From Spirosoma oryzicola (lineage in GTDB: Bacteria > Bacteroidota > Bacteroidia > Cytophagales > Spirosomataceae): DNA of 64,000 nucleotides. Below are positions 8,906-16,774 of this stretch, piece by piece. How positions within the stretch are numbered: the stretch's first letter is position 1; each line of letters starts with the position of its first letter. The stretch is taken from positions 2,930,501-2,994,500 of the forward strand of contig NZ_CP089538.1 in NCBI RefSeq assembly GCF_021233055.1. The letters run 5' to 3'. The notes beneath the pieces are model-generated. The model had not been told where the DNA came from. It saw nothing but the letters and a program-made list of their open reading frames with translations, and searched no databases. The translations under genes were made by a program, and so were the position numbers.

Positions 8906-10108
8906 TCAGGCGTCAATTGCTTGTAGAATGATCGAACAGGCTTCCCGAATCTGCTCTTCCGTAATAACGAGTGGTGGCGCAATGCGCATGGAGTTATCGC
9001 AGAATAGAAACCAGTCCGTAATGATGCCTAAGCTTGTCCCGTTGCCCGCAATGGCCCGGTCGATAACGGATTTCAGAATAGGAAAGGAGTCGAACTCAAC
9101 CGCCAGCATCAACCCTTTTCCGCGCACTTCCCGAATGGCTGGATGGGTTAGCAATTGCTTGAAAAGTTGCCCTTTGGCTTCGGCAGCTTCGTAAAGACCT
9201 TCCTCCCGGATGACCTGAAGCGTGGCCAGCGAAGCCGCGCACGAAACCGGATGACCGCCGAAGGTGGTAATGTGGCCCAGAATCGGGTTATTTTTGAAGA
9301 CGCTCATAATCTCAGCCGAACTGATAAACGCGCCAATCGGCATTCCTCCGCCCATTCCCTTCGCGCACAGTAAAATGTCCGGCGTAACGGCCACGCCTTC
9401 AAACGCCCAGAACGTTCCCGTACGGCCAAATCCCGTTTGAATTTCGTCAAAAACCAGCAGAGCGCCCACCTCCGTACAACGCTGACGGACCGCTTGTAAA
9501 TAACCGGCTGGTGGAATACGGACGCCCGCTTCACCCCCGATTACTTCGATGACTACAGCGGCAGTACGCGTCGTAATCTTCTCAATATCATCCCAGTTAC
9601 CAGGCCGGATATGCCGGACGTCGGGTAGGAGAGGGCGGTAGTTACGCTTGAAATTTTCGTCGCCCGAGAGTGAAAGTGCCCCTTGCGTCGAGCCGTGGTA
9701 CGCGTTGAAGCAGCTGATGATTTCGGTCCGGTTGGTATAGCGTTTCGCTACTTTCATCGCCCCTTCTACGGCTTCGGTTCCCGAGTTGGTAAAGTACACC
9801 GTGTCAAGCCCCACCGGTAACGTTTGGGCCAGTGCATGAGCCAGTTGGGTTTGCGGTGTCTGAACATACTCGCCGTAAACCATCAGGTGCAGGTATTTGT
9901 CGAGCTGCTGCTGAATGGCTTCCAGCACGCGCGGATGCCGGTGGCCGACGTTACTCACGCCAATCCCCGAAATCAGATCCATGAATGGCTTACCATCCGT
10001 TGAATAAATAAATACGCCTTCTGATCGATCGATTTCCAACCCTAACGGGAAATCAGAGGTCTGTGCTACGTGCTGAAAAAATAACTGCCGGTGCGTAACC
10101 GTTTTCAT
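8906..10108 (-). CDS. Class III PLP-dependent aminotransferase
   Basis: A fold-type I, class III aminotransferase of the acetylornithine/4-aminobutyrate/ornithine group. These enzymes move an omega- or alpha-amino group to a keto acid using pyridoxal phosphate. Motifs include NSGTEAVEGAMKVAKRYT (phosphate-binding region), FDEIQTGFGRTG (the Asp that contacts the PLP ring) and LLCAKGMGGGMPIGA, which holds the Schiff-base lysine. The length of about 400 residues is normal. Bacteroidota copies are usually named aspartate aminotransferase family; the real substrate is not visible from sequence. The start is uncertain: ATG at 10108 (MKTVTHRQLFF) or ATG at 10117, three codons upstream. Confidence 0.9.
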   Translation of the reverse strand: MKTVTHRQLFFQHVAQTSDFPLGLEIDRSEGVFIYSTDGKPFMDLISGIGVSNVGHRHPRVLEAIQQQLDKYLHLMVYGEYVQTPQTQLAHALAQTLPVGLDTVYFTNSGTEAVEGAMKVAKRYTNRTEIISCFNAYHGSTQGALSLSGDENFKRNYRPLLPDVRHIRPGNWDDIEKITTRTAAVVIEVIGGEAGVRIPPAGYLQAVRQRCTEVGALLVFDEIQTGFGRTGTFWAFEGVAVTPDILLCAKGMGGGMPIGAFISSAEIMSVFKNNPILGHITTFGGHPVSCAASLATLQVIREEGLYEAAEAKGQLFKQLLTHPAIREVRGKGLMLAVEFDSFPILKSVIDRAIAGNGTSLGIITDWFLFCDNSMRIAPPLVITEEQIREACSIILQAIDA

Positions 10109-10153
10109 GCCAATCATCAACTTTGTCGTCTTTGTATCCTAACACCCGCAACC

Positions 10154-11350
10154 ATGAAAACAGTTCTTCTTTTACTCGTACTTTACCCGGTCGTCCTGTG
10201 GGGGCAAGCCGTTCGGGTAACACCAGAGGATTTGGCGCGTAAGCAATCGTTTTTGCTGATGCGCGATGGCTCGGTGGTACGCGGGCAGATTGTTCGTCAG
10301 GACAGTTCGCTGATAACGGTCAAAAAAGCAGGCGGGGACATGACCTTTGTTGAAACCGACCAGCTCATTGGGATTATGCCCATCCGACCGCGTCCGACGA
10401 CCAGCGCTCCCTCGTATTCTGTTTTTTACCTTAAGGATAGTACACGCCTGGAAGGACGGTTTGTCCGGCGCGATAGCACCATGATTACCGTTCGGAAGCG
10501 CAATGGGCAGCTCACTTATTTTGAGCCGGAGCTGCTCCACCGCGTTGATTCAACGGTGGTTGATACCGTTCCGGGCGCTGATTCGGGACGCACGTTTTCA
10601 AACCAGTTTTCGCCCTGGCTGCTGATCGGACAAACGGCCTACAATCCTAAGAAAGGGCAGTTCTACTATCGTAATAAGTGGGTGCTGCTCAACGAATTTC
10701 AGTACGGAATTACCCGCAACTGGAGTGTTGGTGTTGGGGTTGCTACGCCTATCCCGTGGCTTTATCGGTCAGCCTACGATGCGTATTACGGATCGGGTAG
10801 TGTGTTAAATAACAGTTTCCAACTAAAGTCGAAACTAAGCGCGTCGATCGGTCGAAAGTTCAGGGTGGGGCTCAATGTGTCGTACCAACCAAACACCTAT
10901 CGGTATTCCTACTCCAAACGAGCATGGACCTTTCAGGCACTGGCCTCTATCGGCACCAGCCAGCGAAATGTTACGCTGGGTTATGGTCTGATCAATCGCG
11001 GCAAACAACCGGTATACCAGTATTGGTCATCAATGTATCCGACGCCTTATACGCTCGAACGTATTCCGGATCAGTCATTCCTGACGCTGGGACTGGTGCA
11101 GAAAGTACTGCCCAACCTGACTCTACTCAGTGATAACCGAATTAATCTGGGGCAGCGTTATTATTTCTATGATGACACCGGCGAACGGGCTACTCTGTCG
11201 TTTGCCCTGCGGCTCGACCGTCGGCGTCACTCGTTCGACCTGGGCGCTTACAGCCTGATCTACCGCAATAACTACTCCTGGGACGGAAAAAATGTACGCG
11301 TTATCCCGTACATCGGCTACAATCTGCTGCTCGGTGGGAAGACGAAATAG
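10154..11350 (+). CDS. Secreted protein with two SH3-like repeats and a beta-rich C-terminus
   Basis: I do not recognise a named family. The protein (398 residues from the ATG at 10154) starts with a signal peptide, MKTVLLLLVLYPVVLWGQA. Two similar segments follow: FLLMRDGSVVRGQIVRQDSS and then FYLKDSTRLEGRFVRRDSTM, each continuing with xITVxK and a T(F/Y)(V/F)E strand. This looks like a tandem small-barrel (SH3- or LSm-like) repeat over residues 25-125. From about residue 150 the sequence alternates aromatic and polar residues, as in an outer-membrane barrel. The frame is open upstream to 10091, but the signal peptide decides for 10154. It faces the aminotransferase divergently with a very short shared upstream region. 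Confidence 0.8.
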   Translation: MKTVLLLLVLYPVVLWGQAVRVTPEDLARKQSFLLMRDGSVVRGQIVRQDSSLITVKKAGGDMTFVETDQLIGIMPIRPRPTTSAPSYSVFYLKDSTRLEGRFVRRDSTMITVRKRNGQLTYFEPELLHRVDSTVVDTVPGADSGRTFSNQFSPWLLIGQTAYNPKKGQFYYRNKWVLLNEFQYGITRNWSVGVGVATPIPWLYRSAYDAYYGSGSVLNNSFQLKSKLSASIGRKFRVGLNVSYQPNTYRYSYSKRAWTFQALASIGTSQRNVTLGYGLINRGKQPVYQYWSSMYPTPYTLERIPDQSFLTLGLVQKVLPNLTLLSDNRINLGQRYYFYDDTGERATLSFALRLDRRRHSFDLGAYSLIYRNNYSWDGKNVRVIPYIGYNLLLGGKTK

Positions 11351-11363
11351 CTCATACGAATAC

Positions 11364-11421
11364 CTCATTAAAGAAGTCCGTCTAAACTTACTAGTAAGTT
11401 TAGACGGACTTCTTTAATGAG
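11364..11421. terminator. 58-bp perfect palindrome, bidirectional terminator
   Basis: Positions 11364-11390 pair exactly with 11395-11421 (27 bp). The four central bases CTAG are themselves self-complementary, so the whole element is one uninterrupted palindrome. The A- and T-rich outer arms (TTAAAGAAG/CTTCTTTAA) give a terminator shape in both directions. It lies between two convergent genes. Confidence 0.8.
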
Positions 11422-11431
11422 TACGAACCGG

Positions 11432-12628
11432 TTATTTCTCGAAAAAGCACACCGTTCCGCCGACCCAATCCTTGTTCTTATTGAAATCTACGCCAATCAT
11501 TTCACCCCGGCTCAGGCGGCTTAAGTTGGTTAATAGTGTAGGCCGGGCGTCTTCCTTTGGCCAGATAAACAGCAACCGAATTTCAGCCTTAACCAATCCG
11601 TCGGGCGATTGAATGACGGGTTCGTATTTCACTTTACGTTGCAGCAGATACCCATTTCGCTGTTCGGTTGGAATAGCGTCAAGGTCAGCCGCCGTAAACG
11701 TGAGCCTGACCCCGCTCCCCGCGAAAGAAAACAAAGGTTTTAGCACGTAATTTTCCAGATCGGCTGGATAGTCGGTCAGATCGGATAAAAAATAACTAGC
11801 TGGTACGTAGGGACTTTCGATTAGGGGTAACGTGTACTTGCTGATGCGGAAAAACCAGTTTGGATGCCCCACCCAGTCGACATCAACGTCGTCGGTCAGT
11901 GTAAAGTCCGTTTGGAGATCCGGGTAGTTTCGTAAGTCATCGAAAATCAGTCGGTTATAAATACGCTTGATCCGAATCCGACGACCGTCCTTTTCGTAAA
12001 AAAGCTGCCGTCCGTCCTTCTGAATCTTTGTCAGGCACACGGGCGCTACGCCAAGCATTCGTTGCGTCAGGGCAAAGTCAATGCGGGTTTTTTGCTTTTC
12101 CGGGTAGATCTCCAGCAGGATAACTTCCTCCGGATTACAGTCGCCCACGATCATTTGCCGGAGCCGATCCAGATACGCATCATTGGTAGAGACCGTAAAG
12201 AGGTGCGACAACTGATCGGGAATCGGATAAAAAGAACGGAACTGATCGGCCAGGTACGGCTGGAAGGTGTAGAGCGACGGAAAACCCTGTAACTCGATAA
12301 GCTGCGGGGTCAGTTCGCCGTGCTCGTCCTTACAGACAGCAAAGTCAACCGCCAGAAATTGGGTGTGCGCATCTTCATTCGGAACCCGTTGTCCAGCGGG
12401 AATTGCGTCCTCGGTCAATTGTTTAAAATCGTCGCGCGTGATTACATCAACAATTGTGTCGCAGGCCGCCAGGAGTTTATTCGTAAGAACGGTAGGGACA
12501 AAAACGGGCGTTTCGGCGACGCGAAACTCCAACTGGCCGGGAAGATCGGCGTCGATCTTGTCCAAAAAAGCCCGGTAATGTTCCGGGCTAAAGGCTTGGT
12601 TATAGGCTTGACGAACGGTCTGAATCAT
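11432..12628 (-). CDS. ATP-grasp-like enzyme of a putative amidoligase cluster
   Basis: A roughly 398-residue soluble protein (from ATG 12628) with features of an ATP-grasp ligase: ENYVLKPLFSFAGSGVRLT resembles the ATP-grasp loop (K-P-x-x-G-x-G), and later QRKVKYEP and KAEIRLLFIW resemble the strand-and-metal-ligand region. ATP-grasp enzymes join a carboxylate to an amine through an acylphosphate. The family assignment is by motif only; the protein may be annotated as hypothetical. It is the last gene of a minus-strand run after the glutamine amidotransferase (91-base gap) and the GCS2 ligase, which supports an amide-bond-forming role. The frame stays open to 12682, but ATG 12628 (MIQTVRQAY) is the likelier start. 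A perfect palindrome follows. Confidence 0.75.
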   Translation of the reverse strand: MIQTVRQAYNQAFSPEHYRAFLDKIDADLPGQLEFRVAETPVFVPTVLTNKLLAACDTIVDVITRDDFKQLTEDAIPAGQRVPNEDAHTQFLAVDFAVCKDEHGELTPQLIELQGFPSLYTFQPYLADQFRSFYPIPDQLSHLFTVSTNDAYLDRLRQMIVGDCNPEEVILLEIYPEKQKTRIDFALTQRMLGVAPVCLTKIQKDGRQLFYEKDGRRIRIKRIYNRLIFDDLRNYPDLQTDFTLTDDVDVDWVGHPNWFFRISKYTLPLIESPYVPASYFLSDLTDYPADLENYVLKPLFSFAGSGVRLTFTAADLDAIPTEQRNGYLLQRKVKYEPVIQSPDGLVKAEIRLLFIWPKEDARPTLLTNLSRLSRGEMIGVDFNKNKDWVGGTVCFFEK

Positions 12629-12719
12629 GGTTTTCTCAACGACAGGGGTAAGGATGTACAGAATTCTCGGTATAGGTATCAAATAAAATCCTGTGCATCT
12701 TGTTCATCCTGTCGAAAAA

Positions 12720-13556
12720 TTAATTCTGTTCGATAAATTGATCGGAAGAAGCGAACGTAGCAATAGCCTGCCGCAAAAAGCCGGGTAAAATAACCGATTC
12801 GGTCAACGCGATCTTGTCGGGGTCCTGCAAGTAAGCAACCATCTCGTCGTACTTTTCCTGGCCGAAGTTGGTAACGATCTGATTGCGTTTTTCGTCGGTC
12901 AGGAAATACCGCAGCATCCCTTCGTTGTCGGCTTCGGGGTGGAACTGCGTACCGATGATTTCGGGCGAAAAGCGCATGGCCATAACAGCCCGGTCGAGCG
13001 GTACGTGGGGACGAATTTTTTCCAGACACAGGATAGAAGCTCCCAGTTCATTAATCCGCTCCAGGTTGGGCTCCGTAATCTGGTAGTCCCGCGAGTCTAC
13101 GGCGTAGAACGGATCGGCCAATCCCTGAAACAAGTCGTCCGAACAGCCGCCATCGGTCTTGTGAACCGGAAAAATGCCGAACGAAGTTGATTTGCGCTTG
13201 CTGAGGAGACCCAGCTCCAGATGCCGGATCGTCAGCTGAAAGGAGTGGCAGATCAGAAAGACAAACTTCTTGCGGTCGTTCTGACGATTCCAGTTAAAAA
13301 GCTGATCAATCAACGCAAAATAAGGTTCTTCCCAGGATTCTTCCGACGCCAGCGGACTACCAGGACCACCCGACGAAATATAAACATCGTAGTCAAGACC
13401 CGGAATTTCGTTGTTGGCCCGAACATTGAATACATTGAAAGCCAATTCGGCGTGATCGTTGCCCTGGACGCTTCGAATCAGCTGTAAAATACAACGCATG
13501 CCTTCGTTGGCGTGGTTGTTATTCATGTCCAGAACGGCAATTTTTACTAAGCTCAT
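12720..13556 (-). CDS. Class I glutamine amidotransferase-like protein
   Basis: A 278-residue stand-alone class I glutamine amidotransferase domain, which would release ammonia from glutamine for a partner enzyme. The triad is visible as Cys103 in FLICHSFQ, and His206 and Glu208 in GTQFHPEAD. The nucleophile elbow departs from the standard G-x-C-x-G-x-Q: the first Gly is Leu and the second is Ser, while Cys and Gln are kept. SSGGPGSP (residues 61-68) is the usual oxyanion-side loop. It lies 47 bases downstream of the GCS2-type ligase on the same strand, suggesting that ammonia or glutamyl transfer is part of the same pathway. Alternative: a gamma-glutamyl hydrolase-like role. Confidence 0.85.
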   Translation of the reverse strand: MSLVKIAVLDMNNNHANEGMRCILQLIRSVQGNDHAELAFNVFNVRANNEIPGLDYDVYISSGGPGSPLASEESWEEPYFALIDQLFNWNRQNDRKKFVFLICHSFQLTIRHLELGLLSKRKSTSFGIFPVHKTDGGCSDDLFQGLADPFYAVDSRDYQITEPNLERINELGASILCLEKIRPHVPLDRAVMAMRFSPEIIGTQFHPEADNEGMLRYFLTDEKRNQIVTNFGQEKYDEMVAYLQDPDKIALTESVILPGFLRQAIATFASSDQFIEQN

Positions 13557-13603
13557 AGTGTCATGTTACGGTAAAGTAATCGAATTAGACCGTCTCATAA
13601 AAA

Positions 13604-14704
13604 CTAGCTAATGCCGAAAGAAGTTTCCTCAACGATGTAATCGACTACGCGCTTGAGGTCGTTATGTTGCTGAAAAACGGCCAGTTGCCGGTCGGCCCCC
13701 GTTCCCATTTCCAGTATCTTGAGCACGTACTCGCATTCGGCTCGACTACCCAGATCATCCACGACATCGTCGATAAAATTGAGCAGTTCGTGAATCAACT
13801 GGTGCGTAGGAACTTCTTCCTGTTTGCCAAAATCAATGAGCTTTCCTTCAATGCCGTAGCGAGCGGCCCGCCATTTGTTTTCGTTGATCAGGATTCGGCG
13901 GTACGGGCGAAAATTTAAATTCTGTTTGTGCAGTTTATAAATTTTTGCCACCAGCGCCTGCATAATGGCGGCCAGGCAAATCGTTTCGTCAACGCGCATG
14001 GGTACGTCGCAGATGCGAAACTCAATGGTGTTGAAAAACGGATGCAGCCGGATGTCCCACCAGATTTTTTTGCCGTTGTCGATGCAGTTGGTTTTGACGA
14101 GCAGGTTGATGTACTCATCGTATTCAGCCGCCGAGGCAAAATAATCAGGGATACCCGTTCGGGGAAACTTGTCGAACACTTTAGACCGGTACGACTTAAA
14201 CCCCGTATTGCGACCCCGCCAGAACGGTGAGTTGGTCGAAATGGCGTACACGTGGGGCAGAAAATACCGCACCGCATTCATGATCTGAACCCCTTCGTTC
14301 CGATTTTCGATACCCACGTGCACGTGCAGGCCAAATATCAGGTTGGAGCGGGCCACATCGCGCAACTCATCGATGAGCCGGTCGTAGCGTTCGTTGGGGG
14401 TAATCAGCTGGTCCTGCCAGTCCGAAAACGGGTGCGTCCCGGCAGCCGCGATTTTTAGGTTTTGCTTGTCCGCCAGTTCGATAATCATCTTGCGGAGGTA
14501 GCTTACTTCGTGGCGCGCATCATGAATGTCGTTGCAAATGTTGGTGCCTACTTCCACTACCGCCTGGTGCATTTCGGCTTTTACGCGCTCCTGAAGGACA
14601 ATTTGACCGCCGTCAACGATTTTAGACATGTGCGAGCGTAACTCGCCGGTTGCTGGATCTATGGTTTGAAATTCTTCTTCTATTCCGAGTGTGAATACGG
14701 GCAT
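13604..14704 (-). CDS. Carboxylate-amine ligase, GCS2 (YbdK-like) family
   Basis: A 366-residue enzyme of the GCS2 glutamate-cysteine ligase family, which has the glutamine-synthetase fold and uses ATP to join a carboxylate and an amine. It opens with FTLGIEEEFQTID (the metal-binding Glu cluster) and continues with NLIFGLHVHVGI, STNSPFWRGRNTGFKSYRS and WWDIRLHPFFNTIEFRICD, all diagnostic. Length is normal for YbdK-type members. True glutathione synthesis is unlikely, because no gshB is nearby and relatives in this branch have broad or unknown substrates. It leads the downstream run amidotransferase then ATP-grasp (gaps 47 and 91 bases), so these three probably form an operon. Confidence 0.9.
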   Translation of the reverse strand: MPVFTLGIEEEFQTIDPATGELRSHMSKIVDGGQIVLQERVKAEMHQAVVEVGTNICNDIHDARHEVSYLRKMIIELADKQNLKIAAAGTHPFSDWQDQLITPNERYDRLIDELRDVARSNLIFGLHVHVGIENRNEGVQIMNAVRYFLPHVYAISTNSPFWRGRNTGFKSYRSKVFDKFPRTGIPDYFASAAEYDEYINLLVKTNCIDNGKKIWWDIRLHPFFNTIEFRICDVPMRVDETICLAAIMQALVAKIYKLHKQNLNFRPYRRILINENKWRAARYGIEGKLIDFGKQEEVPTHQLIHELLNFIDDVVDDLGSRAECEYVLKILEMGTGADRQLAVFQQHNDLKRVVDYIVEETSFGIS

Positions 14705-14856
14705 TTTGTAAAGGGTTGAGTGTCGATGGGTTAGATACAGTCAGGGATTCTGCCTGCTGAAAGACGCTGATGCGTGAGTAATATACTGTTTTTTTATAAA
14801 CTCAAAGCGGGAAATATGGTTTTTCCAAATGAACGCAAAATAACGATCAATTACGT

Positions 14857-15123
14857 ATGCAGACGCCGGAAGAAAAGAAACTGTTGACCAAATACTGGTG
14901 GTTTGGGGGAGGAGGAGCGATGTTGCTTGGCAGCGGCCTTGCCGTATTACTGCATGGATCAAAGATGAAGGAAGCCAATGAAGACCCTTGGTTTTGGGTG
15001 AGCACAGGTGGGTTTGCCCTCATCATGTCTGGACTGAGTTTTATCGGCGATGCCAACCGGTTTCGAACGATGGTCGATGTACTTCGGGAACTGGACCGTC
15101 GGGAAGGCCTAACAAAGCCGTAA
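14857..15123 (+). CDS. Small two-helix membrane protein, unknown
   Basis: An 88-residue protein with two hydrophobic helices, at about residues 15-32 (WFGGGGAMLLGSGLAVLLHG) and 46-62 (FWVSTGGFALIMSGLSF), joined by a charged loop and followed by a charged C-terminus (FRTMVDVLRELDRREG). No family recognised. The ATG at 14857 is preceded by the divergent GCS2 gene. With the next gene it forms a plus-strand pair placed inside an otherwise minus-strand cluster. Confidence 0.7.
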   Translation: MQTPEEKKLLTKYWWFGGGGAMLLGSGLAVLLHGSKMKEANEDPWFWVSTGGFALIMSGLSFIGDANRFRTMVDVLRELDRREGLTKP

Positions 15124-15165
15124 CCGTTTTCTCTGAAAAACAGCAATCGAATCAACGAGCCGACA

Positions 15166-15381
15166 ATGACAGCCTACAGCCAGCAAGTAGAAGCGTTCGT
15201 TCAGGACGTTTTAATTACCATTCATGCGAATGTGCGGGATCTCGAAGAAAAGAAAACGTTTGCGGACCCTCACGAGCAGGATTACATTGATGGTCGGTTG
15301 TTTAGCTACGTTGAAATGATGGCCATACTTCGGACATCGGCTCGCGACACGGGGATTGATCCCAAAGCACTTGGGTTATAA
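15166..15381 (+). CDS. Small acidic soluble protein, unknown
   Basis: A 71-residue soluble protein, predicted mostly helical: TAYSQQVEAFVQDVLITIHA, then a DLEEKKTFADPHEQDYIDGR segment and a final helix with YVEMMAILRTSA. No family is recognised. It follows the two-helix membrane protein after 42 bases and is followed 7 bases after its stop by a strong inverted repeat, so the two genes likely form a short transcription unit. Confidence 0.7.
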   Translation: MTAYSQQVEAFVQDVLITIHANVRDLEEKKTFADPHEQDYIDGRLFSYVEMMAILRTSARDTGIDPKALGL

Positions 15382-15387
15382 ACTAAA

Positions 15388-15459
15388 AATGGTCGATCGA
15401 CAAACGGATATGGGTCCTTTTTTCGGATAGACCTTACCTCCGTTTGTCGATCGACCATT
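15388..15459. terminator. 20-bp inverted repeat between convergent genes
   Basis: AATGGTCGATCGACAAACGG (15388-15407) is exactly complementary to 15440-15459. The 32-base loop contains a T-run (15418-15423). The arms hold the self-complementary core GGTCGATCGACC minus its ends. Likely a bidirectional terminator. Confidence 0.7.
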
Positions 15460-15466
15460 AAGTACG

Positions 15467-16648
15467 TTACTTTTTAATCTGTTCGAACCAGTCCAGCGAC
15501 TGACGCATAAACAGCACCTCAGTCGGAACGTGTGCTCCCTGGGGAAGCGCCACCAGACTCAAGTTTGACGAACCGAGCTTGCGCATGTCGCTGTACGTTT
15601 GCTGGGAGGTCAGAAAAGGAATGATTTCATCCTGCTGGCTATGGATAAGCCGGGTAGCCGTCGTGGTGTGCCAGTCGGTTAGATCGTTGTCGGCCAGGGC
15701 CCGCGCGAATGGGGACGACGGATTGTTGACCTCAGCCCGAAACTGATCCGTACAAATCTGATCGAAACTCGCTAGGATCGACCGGGCATTGTCGAGCGAT
15801 TGCGCAATCTGGCTGGCATACGGCTCCTTGAAGTAATAAGAAACTGGCTTGTTCAGCCCATAAATGCGGTTGTAGCTGAGTGTTTCCCAGGCATAAATGT
15901 AGTTGGCAACGCCACCTACCGTCGAATTCTGGGTTATGTGCTTAAAGAACGCCGACATGGCGTATGGACCCGCTCCGCAGCTGGCTCCGCTCAACGGAAG
16001 GTCTGACTTGTATTTTTCTTCCAGCAACTGTTGAGCCGACAGGGTGGCAAAACCACCTTCCGAATAACCCGCCAGAAACAGCTGGTTGCTCCACTGCACA
16101 TTTTTCTTGGCCAGGAAGTCCTTTGTGGCCAGCATCATATCCACCGTTGCCTGGGCCAGCGTCTGGCGGTGTTCGTAATCGTGGGGTACGTGATCAGCGG
16201 TGCCGTAGCCAATGTAATCCGGACAGGCCACGATGTAGCCGTGCGTTGCGAAATAAAGGGGATACGAAAAACTGACGGTACCGAAATTAAAACCCGACGG
16301 CACTTCGGCATTCGAGAAAGCCGTAGGGTGCTGAAAGCTGAGCAGCGGATACTGTTTGTTCGGTGAATACAGCTGATTTGGCAGATAAACAATCCCCGAA
16401 GCCGTGATGGTTGTCCCGTCGCTAAGCGTAGTCTGGTACGTAATTCGGTTTACACTAACCTCATAATCGGCGGGTTGATAGGTTAGCGAACTGTTGGTTG
16501 TGGTAACGCCCTTGAGGGTCGTGTTGTTGTAAAAAACAATCTGACTGGCGCTGATTAATACGGGTTTAGGCTGGCTTTCGGGAGGGGTACAGGCGTTGAA
16601 GAGAAACGAAAAAGCACACAAAAAAGAAACTAGTAAACCTTTTTTCAT
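15467..16648 (-). CDS. Lipoprotein alpha/beta hydrolase (secretory lipase-like)
   Basis: A serine hydrolase of about 393 residues. From ATG 16648 it begins with MKKGLLVSFLCAFSFLFNAC, a lipoprotein signal peptide with the lipid-carrying Cys at residue 20; the longer frame to 16693 would bury this signal. The nucleophile elbow is GYSEGG, the C-terminal region has an Asp in SQQDEIIPF and a His in PQGAHVP, completing a Ser-Asp-His triad. The fold and the PDYIGYG segment resemble secreted lipases/esterases. It would sit on the outer or inner membrane facing the periplasm. It lies between the GCS2 ligase and the second ATP-grasp enzyme on the same strand, but a link to that pathway is only positional. 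Confidence 0.82.
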   Translation of the reverse strand: MKKGLLVSFLCAFSFLFNACTPPESQPKPVLISASQIVFYNNTTLKGVTTTNSSLTYQPADYEVSVNRITYQTTLSDGTTITASGIVYLPNQLYSPNKQYPLLSFQHPTAFSNAEVPSGFNFGTVSFSYPLYFATHGYIVACPDYIGYGTADHVPHDYEHRQTLAQATVDMMLATKDFLAKKNVQWSNQLFLAGYSEGGFATLSAQQLLEEKYKSDLPLSGASCGAGPYAMSAFFKHITQNSTVGGVANYIYAWETLSYNRIYGLNKPVSYYFKEPYASQIAQSLDNARSILASFDQICTDQFRAEVNNPSSPFARALADNDLTDWHTTTATRLIHSQQDEIIPFLTSQQTYSDMRKLGSSNLSLVALPQGAHVPTEVLFMRQSLDWFEQIKK

Positions 16649-16703
16649 CGAGTTAACGTACTTGGTGGTGGTGTGACGGTGGTTAAAATCCAATCACAAA
16701 AAT

Positions 16704-16756
16704 ACATACAGACAGCGTGTCATGCCAAAAAAAGTTACGACGTGCTGTCTGTATGT
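16704..16756. terminator. 13-bp inverted repeat after the ATP-grasp gene
   Basis: ACATACAGACAGC (16704-16716) is exactly complementary to GCTGTCTGTATGT (16744-16756). It follows the minus-strand ATP-grasp gene and precedes the lipoprotein hydrolase start, so it probably separates these transcripts. Confidence 0.55.
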
Positions 16757-16774
16757 TACCAAGTAGCGTTGCGC

